Origin: DASUPK01 sp963848955
GTDB taxonomy: Bacteria; Actinomycetota; Thermoleophilia; Solirubrobacterales; 70-9
DNA: 64,000 nt
Assembly: GCA_963848955.1 (NCBI GenBank)
Contig: CAWKFQ010000017.1
Location: 186,001-250,000, forward strand
Direction of reading: 5' to 3'
Position 1 is the stretch's first letter. Each line of letters begins with the position of its first letter. The position numbers and the translations under genes were made by a program. The notes under the pieces are model-generated. The model was given only the letters and a program-made list of their open reading frames with translations, was not told where the DNA came from and did no database searches. Positions 57,251 to 64,000 of the stretch are shown here, in pieces.

Positions 57251-57281
57251 CTCATGCGCGCCTACGATGGGCGCGCATGAG
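57251..57281 (+). promoter_or_regulatory. 12-base hairpin that includes the start codon of the next gene
   Basis: CTCATGCGCGCC (57251-57262) pairs perfectly with GGCGCGCATGAG (57270-57281) around a 7-base loop. The ATG of the DHFR-like gene (57277-57279) lies inside the right arm, and no Shine-Dalgarno site is seen. It could be the terminator of the Drr operon, a translation-blocking hairpin, or both. Confidence 0.55.
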
Positions 57282-57840
57282 TCTGGCCCGCTACTACGCC
57301 GCCCAGACCCTCGACGGCTACATCGCCGAGGCGGATGACTCGATCGACTGGCTGACCGGCTACGAGGGCAGCTTCGAGGGCGCCGATTCGGAGGAGGGCC
57401 AGGCGGGCTACGACGCCTTCTACGAGGGGATCGGGGCACTCGTGATGGGCTCGGTGACCTACAAGTGGGTGCTCGCGCACGGGCGGGGCTGGCCCTACGC
57501 CGGCAAGCCCACCTGGGTGCTGAGCTCGCGCGAGCTCGAGCTGCCGGACGGAGAGGACGTCGACGTCCGCATCGCTGACGCCCAGCCCCCGGACCTGATC
57601 GATGAGATGCGGAGCGCCGCGGGCGAGCGCGACATCTGGATCGTCGGAGGCGGCAACGTCGCGTCGCAGTTCGCCGACCACGGCCTGCTCGACCGGGTGG
57701 AGGTGACGATCGTCCCGGTCGTCCTCGGCAAGGGCAAGCCGCTCCTCGACCGCCGGCTCACCGGCGGCCCGATGCAGCTGCTCGGCGCCCGGACCTTCTC
57801 CAGCGGGATGGTCGGGCTGACCTACGAGATCAAGCGGTAG
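57277..57840 (+). CDS. Dihydrofolate reductase family protein, second copy
   Basis: 187 residues from ATG 57277. ARYYAAQTLDGYIAEADDSI, ALVMGSVTYKWVLAHGRGWP, IWIVGGGNVASQFADHGLLD and VTIVPVVLGKGKPLLDRR match the DHFR/RibD-C family. It is only distantly similar to the product of 12099-12677. An NADPH-dependent reductase of unknown substrate. Its start codon is buried in a perfect hairpin. It converges with the HAD gene, with the two stops overlapping by 11 bases. Confidence 0.82.
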   Translation: MSLARYYAAQTLDGYIAEADDSIDWLTGYEGSFEGADSEEGQAGYDAFYEGIGALVMGSVTYKWVLAHGRGWPYAGKPTWVLSSRELELPDGEDVDVRIADAQPPDLIDEMRSAAGERDIWIVGGGNVASQFADHGLLDRVEVTIVPVVLGKGKPLLDRRLTGGPMQLLGARTFSSGMVGLTYEIKR

Positions 57841-58501
57841 CGAGCGCCCTGACCTGCTCCGGGTTGAGCTGCTCGAGCGAGTCGAGCACGAGCGCCGCCA
57901 GAGCCTGGGCGTCGGGCTCAGGCGGGAAGTCCTCGTTGGGAACGGCTACCACGGCCATCTCCGCCGCTCGGGCCGAGCGGATCCCATTGGCAGAATCCTC
58001 GATCGCGACGCAGGCGCCGGGATCGACGCCGAGGCGCCTCGCGGTCTCGAGATAGACGTCGGGCGCCGGCTTGCCCCGCTCCACCTCCTCCGAGGAGACC
58101 GTCGCGGCGAAGGCGTCGGCAAGACCCGCCTTCTCCAGGACCAGGTCGATCACGTTCCGATTCGAGGATGTGGCCAATCCCAGCGGCCAATGCCGCGCGA
58201 GCGAGCGGACCGCCTCGACCGCCCCCGGTAGGAGCGGGAGCCGTTCCCGGTATTGCTGAGCGAGCCGGTCGGCGACCGCGGAGGAGATCTGCTCGGGCGG
58301 AAGCGGCACCCCGAGCTCGTCGTGCATGTAACGGGACCACTCGATCGAGCTCATGCCGAGCATGTCCACTGCGCCTCCTCTTGCCAGTGGCCGCCGGTCT
58401 CCTCCGTGAACTCCCTTCTTCACCTCGACCCAGGCGGCCTCGGAATCGAGCAGCACGCCGTCCAGGTCGAAGACGACTGCGGCTATCTCCGTCGACGCCA
58501 C
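57830..58501 (-). CDS. HAD-superfamily phosphatase (beta-phosphoglucomutase/Gph-like)
   Basis: 223 residues from GTG 58501. Motif I VVFDLDGVLLDSEAAW with the nucleophile Asp, motif II LATSSNRN, the Lys in ERGKPAPDVYLETARRLG, and motif IV AIEDSANGIRSARAAEM. A helical cap lies between (about 20-90). This subfamily includes sugar-phosphate phosphatases and beta-phosphoglucomutases; the substrate is not decidable. It starts exactly where ileS ends (TGAGTG), so it is probably co-transcribed. Intact. Confidence 0.87.
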   Translation of the reverse strand: MASTEIAAVVFDLDGVLLDSEAAWVEVKKGVHGGDRRPLARGGAVDMLGMSSIEWSRYMHDELGVPLPPEQISSAVADRLAQQYRERLPLLPGAVEAVRSLARHWPLGLATSSNRNVIDLVLEKAGLADAFAATVSSEEVERGKPAPDVYLETARRLGVDPGACVAIEDSANGIRSARAAEMAVVAVPNEDFPPEPDAQALAALVLDSLEQLNPEQVRALATA

Positions 58502-61500
58502 TCAGGCCTTGCTGAGGGCGATGCGGAGCTCGCGTCCCTCGATCGTCGCCTTCTCGCCCGCGCCGTCGGCGCCGTAGTCGACGGAGGTCGCGAGGGTCTC
58601 GCCGGCGATGTAGGACTCGTGTTCGCGGGCGGCGTCGAGCAGCTCGTCGTCGCCGCCGAGCTCGAGCGAGATCCGGTCGGAGACGTCCAGGCCCGCCTGC
58701 TTGCGAGCCTCCTGCACGGCGCGGACCACCTCGCGAGCCAGGCCCTCCCGGCGCAGCTCGTCGTCGAGATCGACCTCCAACGCCACGGCGTGGCCCGCCT
58801 CCGCCTCCAGCTGGTAGCCCTCGAGCGGCTCCATCACGAGGTTGATGTCGTCGGCGGTCAGGGTGTGCTCCTTGCCGTCGATTGCGATGCCGACGTCGGC
58901 GCCGGCCTCGAGCTGCTCTGCGACCCCGCCTGCGTCGAGCGCCTCGACGGCGGCCGCGACCTGCGGCATGTTCTTGCCGAAGCGCGGACCGAGCGAGCGA
59001 TAGTTCGGCTTGACGCCATAGGAGACGAGCTCGGCCTCCGAGCGGACGAAGTCGAGTTCCTTCACGTTGAGCTCCGATGCGACGACGTCGGCCAGCCGCT
59101 CGATCGCCTCGCGCTCGGCATCAGATGCAACGACGATCGCCTTGCGCAGTGGCTGGCGGAGCTTCACCTTCGCCTGCGCCCGGGCGGCGCGGCCGAGCTC
59201 GATGGTGCGGCGCACCGCCTCCATGCCCGCCTCGAGCTGGGCGTCGATAAGGCTCTCCTCGACCACCGGGTAGTCAGAGAGGTGGATCGAGTCCGGCTCC
59301 TCGTTGGTCCACTCGTCGACCGGCGCCGACAGCCCCGTCTCGTCTCCGAAGAGCAGGTTCGCGTAGATCTCGTCGGCGATGAACGGCGTGAAGGGGGCGA
59401 GCAGCTTGGCCGTCTCGCCGAGGCAGAAGCGAAGCGTCTCCAGCGCCGCGAGGTCGCCGTCCCAGAAGCGGCGCCGGTTGAGGCGCACGTACCAGTTGGA
59501 GAGCTCCTCGGTGTAGTCCGCGATCGCGCGTGCCGCCGTGGTGCAGTCGAAGCTTTCCATCTGGACGCGGACCTCCGCGATCGTGCGCTGCAGGCGGGAG
59601 ACCGCCCACCGATCGAGCTCCGTGGGGTTGGACTGATCACCCGAGGTCCACCTGGGTTCGTAGGGCAGCTCACCGGTCTCGAGACCCGACGCGTTGGCGT
59701 AGGTCACCCAGAACGCGTAGGTGTTCCAGAGCGTGAGCAGGAAGTGGCGGACGGCCTCCCCGACCGTCTCCACGGAAAAGCGATACCCCGCCCAGGGCTG
59801 CTGCGAGGCGAAGTAGTACCAGCGGAAGGCGTCCGCACCGTGGCGGTTGATCACGTCCCACGGCTCGACCACGTTGCCGCGGCTCTTCGACATCTTCTGG
59901 CCCTCCGGGTCGAGGATGAGCCCCAGGCAGACGACGTTTCGGTAGCTCGAGGTGTCGAAGAGCAGGACCGCCTCGGCGAGCAGCGTGTAGAACCAGCCAC
60001 GCGTCTGGTCGATCGCCTCGCAGATGAAGTCGGCGGGGAAGCGCTCCGCGAACAGTTCCTCGTTCTCGAAGGGGTAGTGGAACTGGGCCCACGGCATCGA
60101 CCCCGAGTCGAACCAGGCGTCGATCACCGAGGCCACGCGGCGCATCGTCCCGTCGCAGCCCTCGCGCTCGCAGTCCCAGCTGATCTCGTCGATGTAGGGG
60201 CGGTGCAGGTCCTCGGGGACCTCGGCGACGCGCTCCCGCAGATCCGCGATGGAGCCTGCGCAGAAGCGCTCGTCGCAGTCGGCGGCATCGCACTCCCAGA
60301 TCGGCAGCGGCGTGCCCCAGTAGCGGTCGCGCGAGAGCGCCCAGTCGACGTTGCCCTCGAGCCACTTGCCGAAGCGGCCGTGCTTGATGTGCTCGGGGTG
60401 CCAGCCGATCTCCTCGTTGGCCGCCAGCAGCCGGTCGCGGACCTCGGTGGTCTTCACGTACCAGCTCGACTTCGCGTAGTAGAGGAGCGGGGTGTCGCAG
60501 CGCCAGCAGTGCGGATAGGCGTGGAGGTAGGTCTCGGCCCGGAGCAGCTTGCCCCTCTCCTCCAGCGCCTTGATGATGTCCTGGTCGGCCTCCTTCACGA
60601 AGCGGCCGGCGAAGTCCGTGATCCGCTCGTCGAAGCGGCCACGGTCATCGACCGGGTTCTGCAGCTTGATCCCGTACTGCTCTCCGAGCCGGAAGTCGTC
60701 CTCGCCGAAGGCGATCGCGGTGTGCACCAGCCCCGTCCCTTCGTCGGTGGTGACGAAGTCCGCGAGCAGGACGGTGTGGCCGCGGGGGCCGTAGTCGGTG
60801 ATGTAGTCGAAGGGGGGCTCGTAGGAGGTGCCGGCAAGCGCCTCGCCGGGGAAATGCGCGAGCACCTCGGCGTCCTCGCCCAGGGCGTGCTCGACTCGAT
60901 CCCGAGCCAGCACGAAGACCTCGTCCCCAAGGCGGGCTCGGACGTACTCGATCTCCGGGCCGGCCGCCACCGCCGCGTTCGTGATCAGCGTCCAGGGCGT
61001 GGTCGTCCAGACGAGCAGCCGGTCGCCGGGCTCGAGCGGGGACTCCGGGATGGCGTCGGTCGGGACTGGCTGCTTGACGGGGAGCTCGACGTAGACCGAG
61101 GGGTCCTCGACGTCGTGGTAGCCGAGGGCGACCTCGTGGGAGGAGAGCGCGGTGCCGTCGCGCGGGCAATACGGCACGACCTTGTAGGCCTCATAGAGGC
61201 GGCCGTCGTCCCAGATCCGCCGCAGCGCCCACCAGACCGATTCGATGTACTCGTTGGTCATCGTCACGTAGGGGTTGTCGAGGTCGATCCAGTGACCGAT
61301 CCGCTCAGTCAGGCGGGTCCAATCCTCGACGTAGCGAAAGACCGATTCGCGGCACCGCTCGTTGAACTCGGCGATTCCGTAGTCCTCGATCTCCTCCTTC
61401 GAGGTGATACCGAGCTCGCGCTCGACCTCGAGCTCGACTGGAAGGCCGTGGCAGTCCCAGCCGGCCTTCCGCGGCACCCGGTTGCCGGCCATGGTCCGGA

Positions 61501-61720
61501 AGCGCGGATAGATGTCCTTGAAGACCCGGGATAGGACGTGGCCTGCGTGGGGCCGGCCGTTCGCCGTGGGCGGGCCGTCGTAGAAGCCCCAGAGGGGATC
61601 GGACTCCCGGTTCGTGAGCGAGCGGTGAAAGACGTCGCGCTCGCGCCAGCGCTCGAGGATGCGCTCCTCGAGCTCGGGGAAGGACTGCTTCGGGTCTACC
61701 GGTCGGAATCCGGCCATCAA
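58502..61720 (-). CDS. ileS: Isoleucyl-tRNA synthetase, type 2
   Basis: 1072 residues, no frameshift over 3.2 kb. A class I synthetase: the HIGH-type motif appears as GPPTANGRPHAGHVLSRVFK (H-A-G-H), the editing CP1 domain includes TTTPWTLITNAAVAAGPEIE, then DQTRGWFYTL and the KMSKS loop (GQKMSKSRGN). Cysteine pairs such as CWRC and CDAADC lie in the middle. The sequence style and length match the eukaryote-like type 2 enzymes found in mycobacteria, which are generally less sensitive to mupirocin. It charges tRNA-Ile. There is no room for a T-box before it (50 bases to the next gene). Confidence 0.95.
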   Translation of the reverse strand: MMAGFRPVDPKQSFPELEERILERWRERDVFHRSLTNRESDPLWGFYDGPPTANGRPHAGHVLSRVFKDIYPRFRTMAGNRVPRKAGWDCHGLPVELEVERELGITSKEEIEDYGIAEFNERCRESVFRYVEDWTRLTERIGHWIDLDNPYVTMTNEYIESVWWALRRIWDDGRLYEAYKVVPYCPRDGTALSSHEVALGYHDVEDPSVYVELPVKQPVPTDAIPESPLEPGDRLLVWTTTPWTLITNAAVAAGPEIEYVRARLGDEVFVLARDRVEHALGEDAEVLAHFPGEALAGTSYEPPFDYITDYGPRGHTVLLADFVTTDEGTGLVHTAIAFGEDDFRLGEQYGIKLQNPVDDRGRFDERITDFAGRFVKEADQDIIKALEERGKLLRAETYLHAYPHCWRCDTPLLYYAKSSWYVKTTEVRDRLLAANEEIGWHPEHIKHGRFGKWLEGNVDWALSRDRYWGTPLPIWECDAADCDERFCAGSIADLRERVAEVPEDLHRPYIDEISWDCEREGCDGTMRRVASVIDAWFDSGSMPWAQFHYPFENEELFAERFPADFICEAIDQTRGWFYTLLAEAVLLFDTSSYRNVVCLGLILDPEGQKMSKSRGNVVEPWDVINRHGADAFRWYYFASQQPWAGYRFSVETVGEAVRHFLLTLWNTYAFWVTYANASGLETGELPYEPRWTSGDQSNPTELDRWAVSRLQRTIAEVRVQMESFDCTTAARAIADYTEELSNWYVRLNRRRFWDGDLAALETLRFCLGETAKLLAPFTPFIADEIYANLLFGDETGLSAPVDEWTNEEPDSIHLSDYPVVEESLIDAQLEAGMEAVRRTIELGRAARAQAKVKLRQPLRKAIVVASDAEREAIERLADVVASELNVKELDFVRSEAELVSYGVKPNYRSLGPRFGKNMPQVAAAVEALDAGGVAEQLEAGADVGIAIDGKEHTLTADDINLVMEPLEGYQLEAEAGHAVALEVDLDDELRREGLAREVVRAVQEARKQAGLDVSDRISLELGGDDELLDAAREHESYIAGETLATSVDYGADGAGEKATIEGRELRIALSKA

Positions 61721-61770
61721 TCCGGATTCTGGCAGTCGGTTGCGGCCCGGCCTGCGCCGGCTCGTGGCGA

Positions 61771-62193
61771 TCAGTCGGGCAGCGTCACCGAGCCGTCATC
61801 CTCGATCGTCCAGTGCGGGTTGTGCGCGACCTCCCACGGGTGGCCATCAGGATCGATGAATACCCCGGAGTACCCGCCCCAGAAGGTCTCGGCCGGCTCA
61901 CGGCCGATGGTGGCGCCGGCAGCGCGGGCCTCCTCCATGACCGTGTCCACCTCATCGGTCGAACTTGTGTTGTAGGCGAGGGTGACGCCTCCCCAGCCAG
62001 GCGAGTCGGTGACGGTGCTGTCCTCGGCGAGCTTGGCGCGATCCCAGAGAGCGACCACCATGCAGCCCGCCTGGAAGAAGGCCACGTCATCGCCCTCCTC
62101 GGCACCGGTGCTCCAGCCGAGAGCCTCGTAGAAGCGGCGGGCGCGGTCGAGGTCCGTGATGCCGAGGGTGATCAGACTGAGTCGCTGGTCCAT
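61771..62193 (-). CDS. VOC-superfamily protein
   Basis: 140 residues. LSLITLGITDLDRARRFYEA and GWSTGAEEGDDVAFFQAGCM form the first beta-alpha unit, and WGGYSGVFIDPDGHPWEVAH the last, with His/Glu positions compatible with metal binding. It belongs to the glyoxalase/bleomycin-resistance group, and its activity is unknown. It lies between ileS and a MarR gene on the same strand, and may be regulated by that MarR protein. Intact. Confidence 0.82.
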   Translation of the reverse strand: MDQRLSLITLGITDLDRARRFYEALGWSTGAEEGDDVAFFQAGCMVVALWDRAKLAEDSTVTDSPGWGGVTLAYNTSSTDEVDTVMEEARAAGATIGREPAETFWGGYSGVFIDPDGHPWEVAHNPHWTIEDDGSVTLPD

Positions 62194-62260
62194 GCGAGGT
62201 CCTTTCGACGCTTACGGGTTAGACGGCCCGAGGGCCGCCAACTCATCGGGGAGGCTCAGG

Positions 62261-62713
62261 CTAGGCCGCGCGGTCGAGCTTGCGGCAGAGATCGGCCAGC
62301 TGGCGCTTCTCGGCCTCGTCGAGGACTCCGAACGCTTCCCGGACCCGCTCGGCGTGCGACGGGAAGGCGTGGGTGACGAGGTTGTGGCCGGCCTGCGTCA
62401 GGGCGACGGACACGGCCCGGCGATCGCTCTCCAGCCTGCTGCGGGTGACGAAGCCGCGGTTCTCGAGCGTGTCGAGCACCTCGGTCGCGGTCGCCTTCGA
62501 GGCGCCGAGACGGCGGCGCATGGTCCGCAGCTCGAGGCGGCCTCCCGCGCTGGTCAGCAGCACCAGCATCGTGAAGCCGGTCGCGGAAACGCCGATCCTC
62601 TCGAGGTCCGCGGCGAGGCGGCGGGTGAGATTCGCCTGAGCCCGCACCAGTGCCTCCAGCGCACGGTGAGCAAGCGGATCGATGGGGCGAAGGGGCGTCG
62701 CCTCGTCGGTCAC
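62261..62713 (-). CDS. MarR-family winged-helix regulator
   Basis: 150 residues from GTG 62713. The winged helix is clear: ATGFTMLVLLTSAGGRLELR, TMRRRLGASKATATEVLDTL and the wing ENRGFVTRSRLESDRRAVSV with the conserved D-R-R. Flanking helices form the dimer interface. MarR proteins usually sense small aromatic or oxidant molecules. The divergent lipoprotein gene begins within 50 bases, and the gap contains TGATCA and an ACGTACGT repeat that could be operator sequence. Intact. Confidence 0.88.
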   Translation of the reverse strand: MTDEATPLRPIDPLAHRALEALVRAQANLTRRLAADLERIGVSATGFTMLVLLTSAGGRLELRTMRRRLGASKATATEVLDTLENRGFVTRSRLESDRRAVSVALTQAGHNLVTHAFPSHAERVREAFGVLDEAEKRQLADLCRKLDRAA

Positions 62714-62726
62714 GAGTGATCAAGTT

Positions 62727-63227
62727 ATGGCCCGCGGCGGACGTACGTACGATCAGGGAGTGCTCGAGCGAGTCGCCGCCGCCCTGCTGACCGGAGCGAT
62801 CCTGCTGATCGCGGGCTGCGGCAGCAGCCAGGACGACCAGGCTCCGGCCTCCTGCCTGGTCGGAAATGAGGAGTATCTGAAGGCCCTCGAGCGCGCTCCC
62901 GCACCGGTCCTGCTCGGGAGCACGACGCCGATCTCCGACTGCCTCGTCCCCCAGCAGGAGGCGGGGCAGCTCGCCAACATCGGCCAGGAGATGATCGTCG
63001 CTGCGACCAAGCTCAACAACGAGGCCCGGCGAGACCCCGGCGGACAGGCGTCGGTGGAGCTCGGCTACCTGATCGGAGCAGTGAGCAAGGGCGCCGATCC
63101 GATCCACACCGACCTGGTCAGGCGAATCAATTCGTCGGCGCACTTCAGTGAGACCGGCGGAAGCCTCCCGGCGAGCTTCGAGCGGGCCTTCGGCCGTGGC
63201 TACGCCGCCGGCAGGCAGTCCGGCTAG
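62727..63227 (+). CDS. Putative lipoprotein of unknown function
   Basis: A short basic start followed by a hydrophobic run and the lipobox in AAALLTGAILLIAGCGSS (L-I-A-G-C), with the Cys to be lipidated. From GTG 62760 the Cys is residue 20, which suits a signal peptide better than ATG 62727, where it is residue 31. The mature part has ASCLVGNEEYLKALERAPAP, a second conserved-looking Cys (ISDCLVPQQEAGQLANIGQE) and ends FERAFGRGYAAGRQSG. I do not recognise a family. It lies 15 bases before fumC and diverges from marR. Confidence 0.65.
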   Translation: MARGGRTYDQGVLERVAAALLTGAILLIAGCGSSQDDQAPASCLVGNEEYLKALERAPAPVLLGSTTPISDCLVPQQEAGQLANIGQEMIVAATKLNNEARRDPGGQASVELGYLIGAVSKGADPIHTDLVRRINSSAHFSETGGSLPASFERAFGRGYAAGRQSG

Positions 63228-63242
63228 GTAGCCTGAGAGAGG

Positions 63243-64000
63243 ATGGAGGCCAAGGCCACCGACCAGCTGTGGGGCGGCGAAACCACGAAGGCCGTTGAGA
63301 ATTTCCAGATCTCGGGTCAGCCGATCCCGGCGCCGGTGATCCACTGGCTCGGGCGGATAAAGGCCGCCGCCGCGCGCGCCAACGCGGAGCTCGGAGAATT
63401 GGATTCCGACCTCGCCGAGCGGATCGCGAAGGCGGGCGACGAGGTCGCCAGCGGCGAACACGACGACCAGTTCCCCATCGACGTCTTCCAGACTGGCTCG
63501 GGGACCTCATCCAACATGAACGCCAACGAGGTGATCGCGGAGCTCGCCGGCGACGAGGCCCATCCCAACGATCACGTCAACCGCGGGCAGTCCTCGAACG
63601 ACGTCTTCCCCTCGGCGGTTCACCTGGCGGCGCTGGACGAGGTCCACTCCAACCTGCTGCCGGCGCTTGACGAGCTGCGCGCCGCGCTGGAGCGCAAGGC
63701 CGACGAGTTCGCGGATCTGGTCAAGACCGGCCGCACGCACCTGATGGATGCGGTCCCGGTCACCCTCGGCCAGGAGTTCGCCGGCTTTGCCGCGCAGATC
63801 AGACTCGGGGCCGAGCGCGTTCGCTCGACGCTCACACGCGTGGGGCAGATCCCGCTGGGCGGGACCGCGACTGGTACCGGCCTCAACACACATCCCGAAT
63901 TCGCCGCCAAGGTCAGGGAGAAGCTGAGCGCCGACACCGGCCTCGACATCTCCGAGCCGGCCGACCCCTTCGAGGCCCAGGCGAATCGCGACGCCCTGGT
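63243..64000 (+). CDS. fumC: Fumarate hydratase class II, 5' part
   Basis: 252 residues visible; the gene continues past the right edge. The start is ATG 63243. DQLWGGETTKAVENFQISGQ, FQTGSGTSSNMNANEVIAEL, HVNRGQSSNDVFPSAVHLAA, the catalytic-site TGRTHLMDAVPVTLGQEFAG and the PLGGTATGTGLNTHPEFA segment are all typical of class II fumarases. It interconverts fumarate and malate in the TCA cycle. The amino end is about 10 residues shorter than usual, beginning directly at the L-W-G segment. Confidence 0.93.
   Translation, partial: MEAKATDQLWGGETTKAVENFQISGQPIPAPVIHWLGRIKAAAARANAELGELDSDLAERIAKAGDEVASGEHDDQFPIDVFQTGSGTSSNMNANEVIAELAGDEAHPNDHVNRGQSSNDVFPSAVHLAALDEVHSNLLPALDELRAALERKADEFADLVKTGRTHLMDAVPVTLGQEFAGFAAQIRLGAERVRSTLTRVGQIPLGGTATGTGLNTHPEFAAKVREKLSADTGLDISEPADPFEAQANRDAL

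Noticed and set aside
58253..61534. A 1093-codon open frame on the plus strand, opposite ileS
   Set aside because: It is a mirror of the synthetase gene caused by high GC third positions; its composition is low-complexity Arg/Val/Leu/Asp with no domain, and ileS is certain. The same applies to other long antisense frames, for example 2837-4174 opposite pafBC and 31863-33383 opposite groEL.
61721..61770. T-box or riboswitch upstream of ileS
   Set aside because: Only 50 bases separate ileS from the VOC gene and no stem or T-box core is visible.

Overview
The window is a GC-rich (roughly 70%) bacterial chromosome segment, densely coded on both strands. Its gene families point to an actinobacterium, and my best guess is the Thermoleophilia/Solirubrobacterales branch. 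The evidence is a fused PafB-PafC regulator, a polyprenol-phosphate-mannose synthase, a PAC2 protein, an F420-associated-type zinc metalloprotease, a UvrD/RecB-nuclease protein of AdnA/AddB style, a type-2 IleRS, a full-length Lhr helicase and many GTG starts with 1-8 base overlaps. The lineage is inference; no rRNA or other taxonomic marker is present.

Layout. 1-4.5 kb: LtrA and CDP-alcohol phosphotransferase (minus), a YhaM-like OB/HD nuclease, and PafBC. 4.6-8.9 kb: a heavily frame-broken dienelactone hydrolase, a LuxR regulator and a flavin monooxygenase, then an intact cysteine dioxygenase. 8.9-13.5 kb (minus): FUSC transporter, lone receiver domain, and an ArsR-AHSA1-DHFR-VOC operon behind a near-perfect promoter/operator. 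13.5-17.6 kb: MBL hydrolase, penicillin-acylase family, PPOX protein, RTX-like fragment. 17.6-21.3 kb: rmlA-rmlD-rmlB-rmlC for dTDP-L-rhamnose, all overlapping by 4 bases. 21.5-31.4 kb: MMPL transporter, Lhr, a Nei-type glycosylase with Ser at position 2, Crp/Fnr regulator, Pcm, ASCH and SRPBCC proteins. 31.5-33.5 kb: CIRCE-controlled groES-groEL. 33.8-41 kb: ACT protein, SDR, ferredoxin, patatin remnant, GT87-like membrane transferase, Mrp, coiled-coil protein, metalloprotease and IMPase. 41-49 kb: UvrD/nuclease, SMR pump with TetR, PAC2, a second OB/HD protein, two half-size TauE/SafE proteins, trehalose phosphatase and a membrane protein. 49-57 kb: MFS pump/TetR, PolX, PPM synthase, thioredoxin, and TetR/ABC exporter (DrrAB type). 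57-64 kb: DHFR-like protein, HAD phosphatase, IleRS, VOC, MarR, lipoprotein and the start of FumC.

Themes. (1) Several drug-efflux or stress modules sit beside their own regulator with readable palindromic operators (ArsR, TetR/SMR, TetR/MFS, TetR/Drr). (2) DNA and RNA maintenance is over-represented: PafBC, Lhr, Nei, UvrD/nuclease, PolX and two YhaM-like proteins. (3) About eighteen genes, including groEL, rmlB and a ferredoxin, are interrupted by single-base frameshifts that are mostly net +1. This most likely reflects insertion-type errors in the sequence, but it should be checked before any gene is called dead. (4) A small hairpin repeat occurs behind the penicillin acylase gene and, apparently nested inside a second copy, between lhr and nei.

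No rRNA, tRNA, CRISPR array, integrase, transposase or prophage was recognised.
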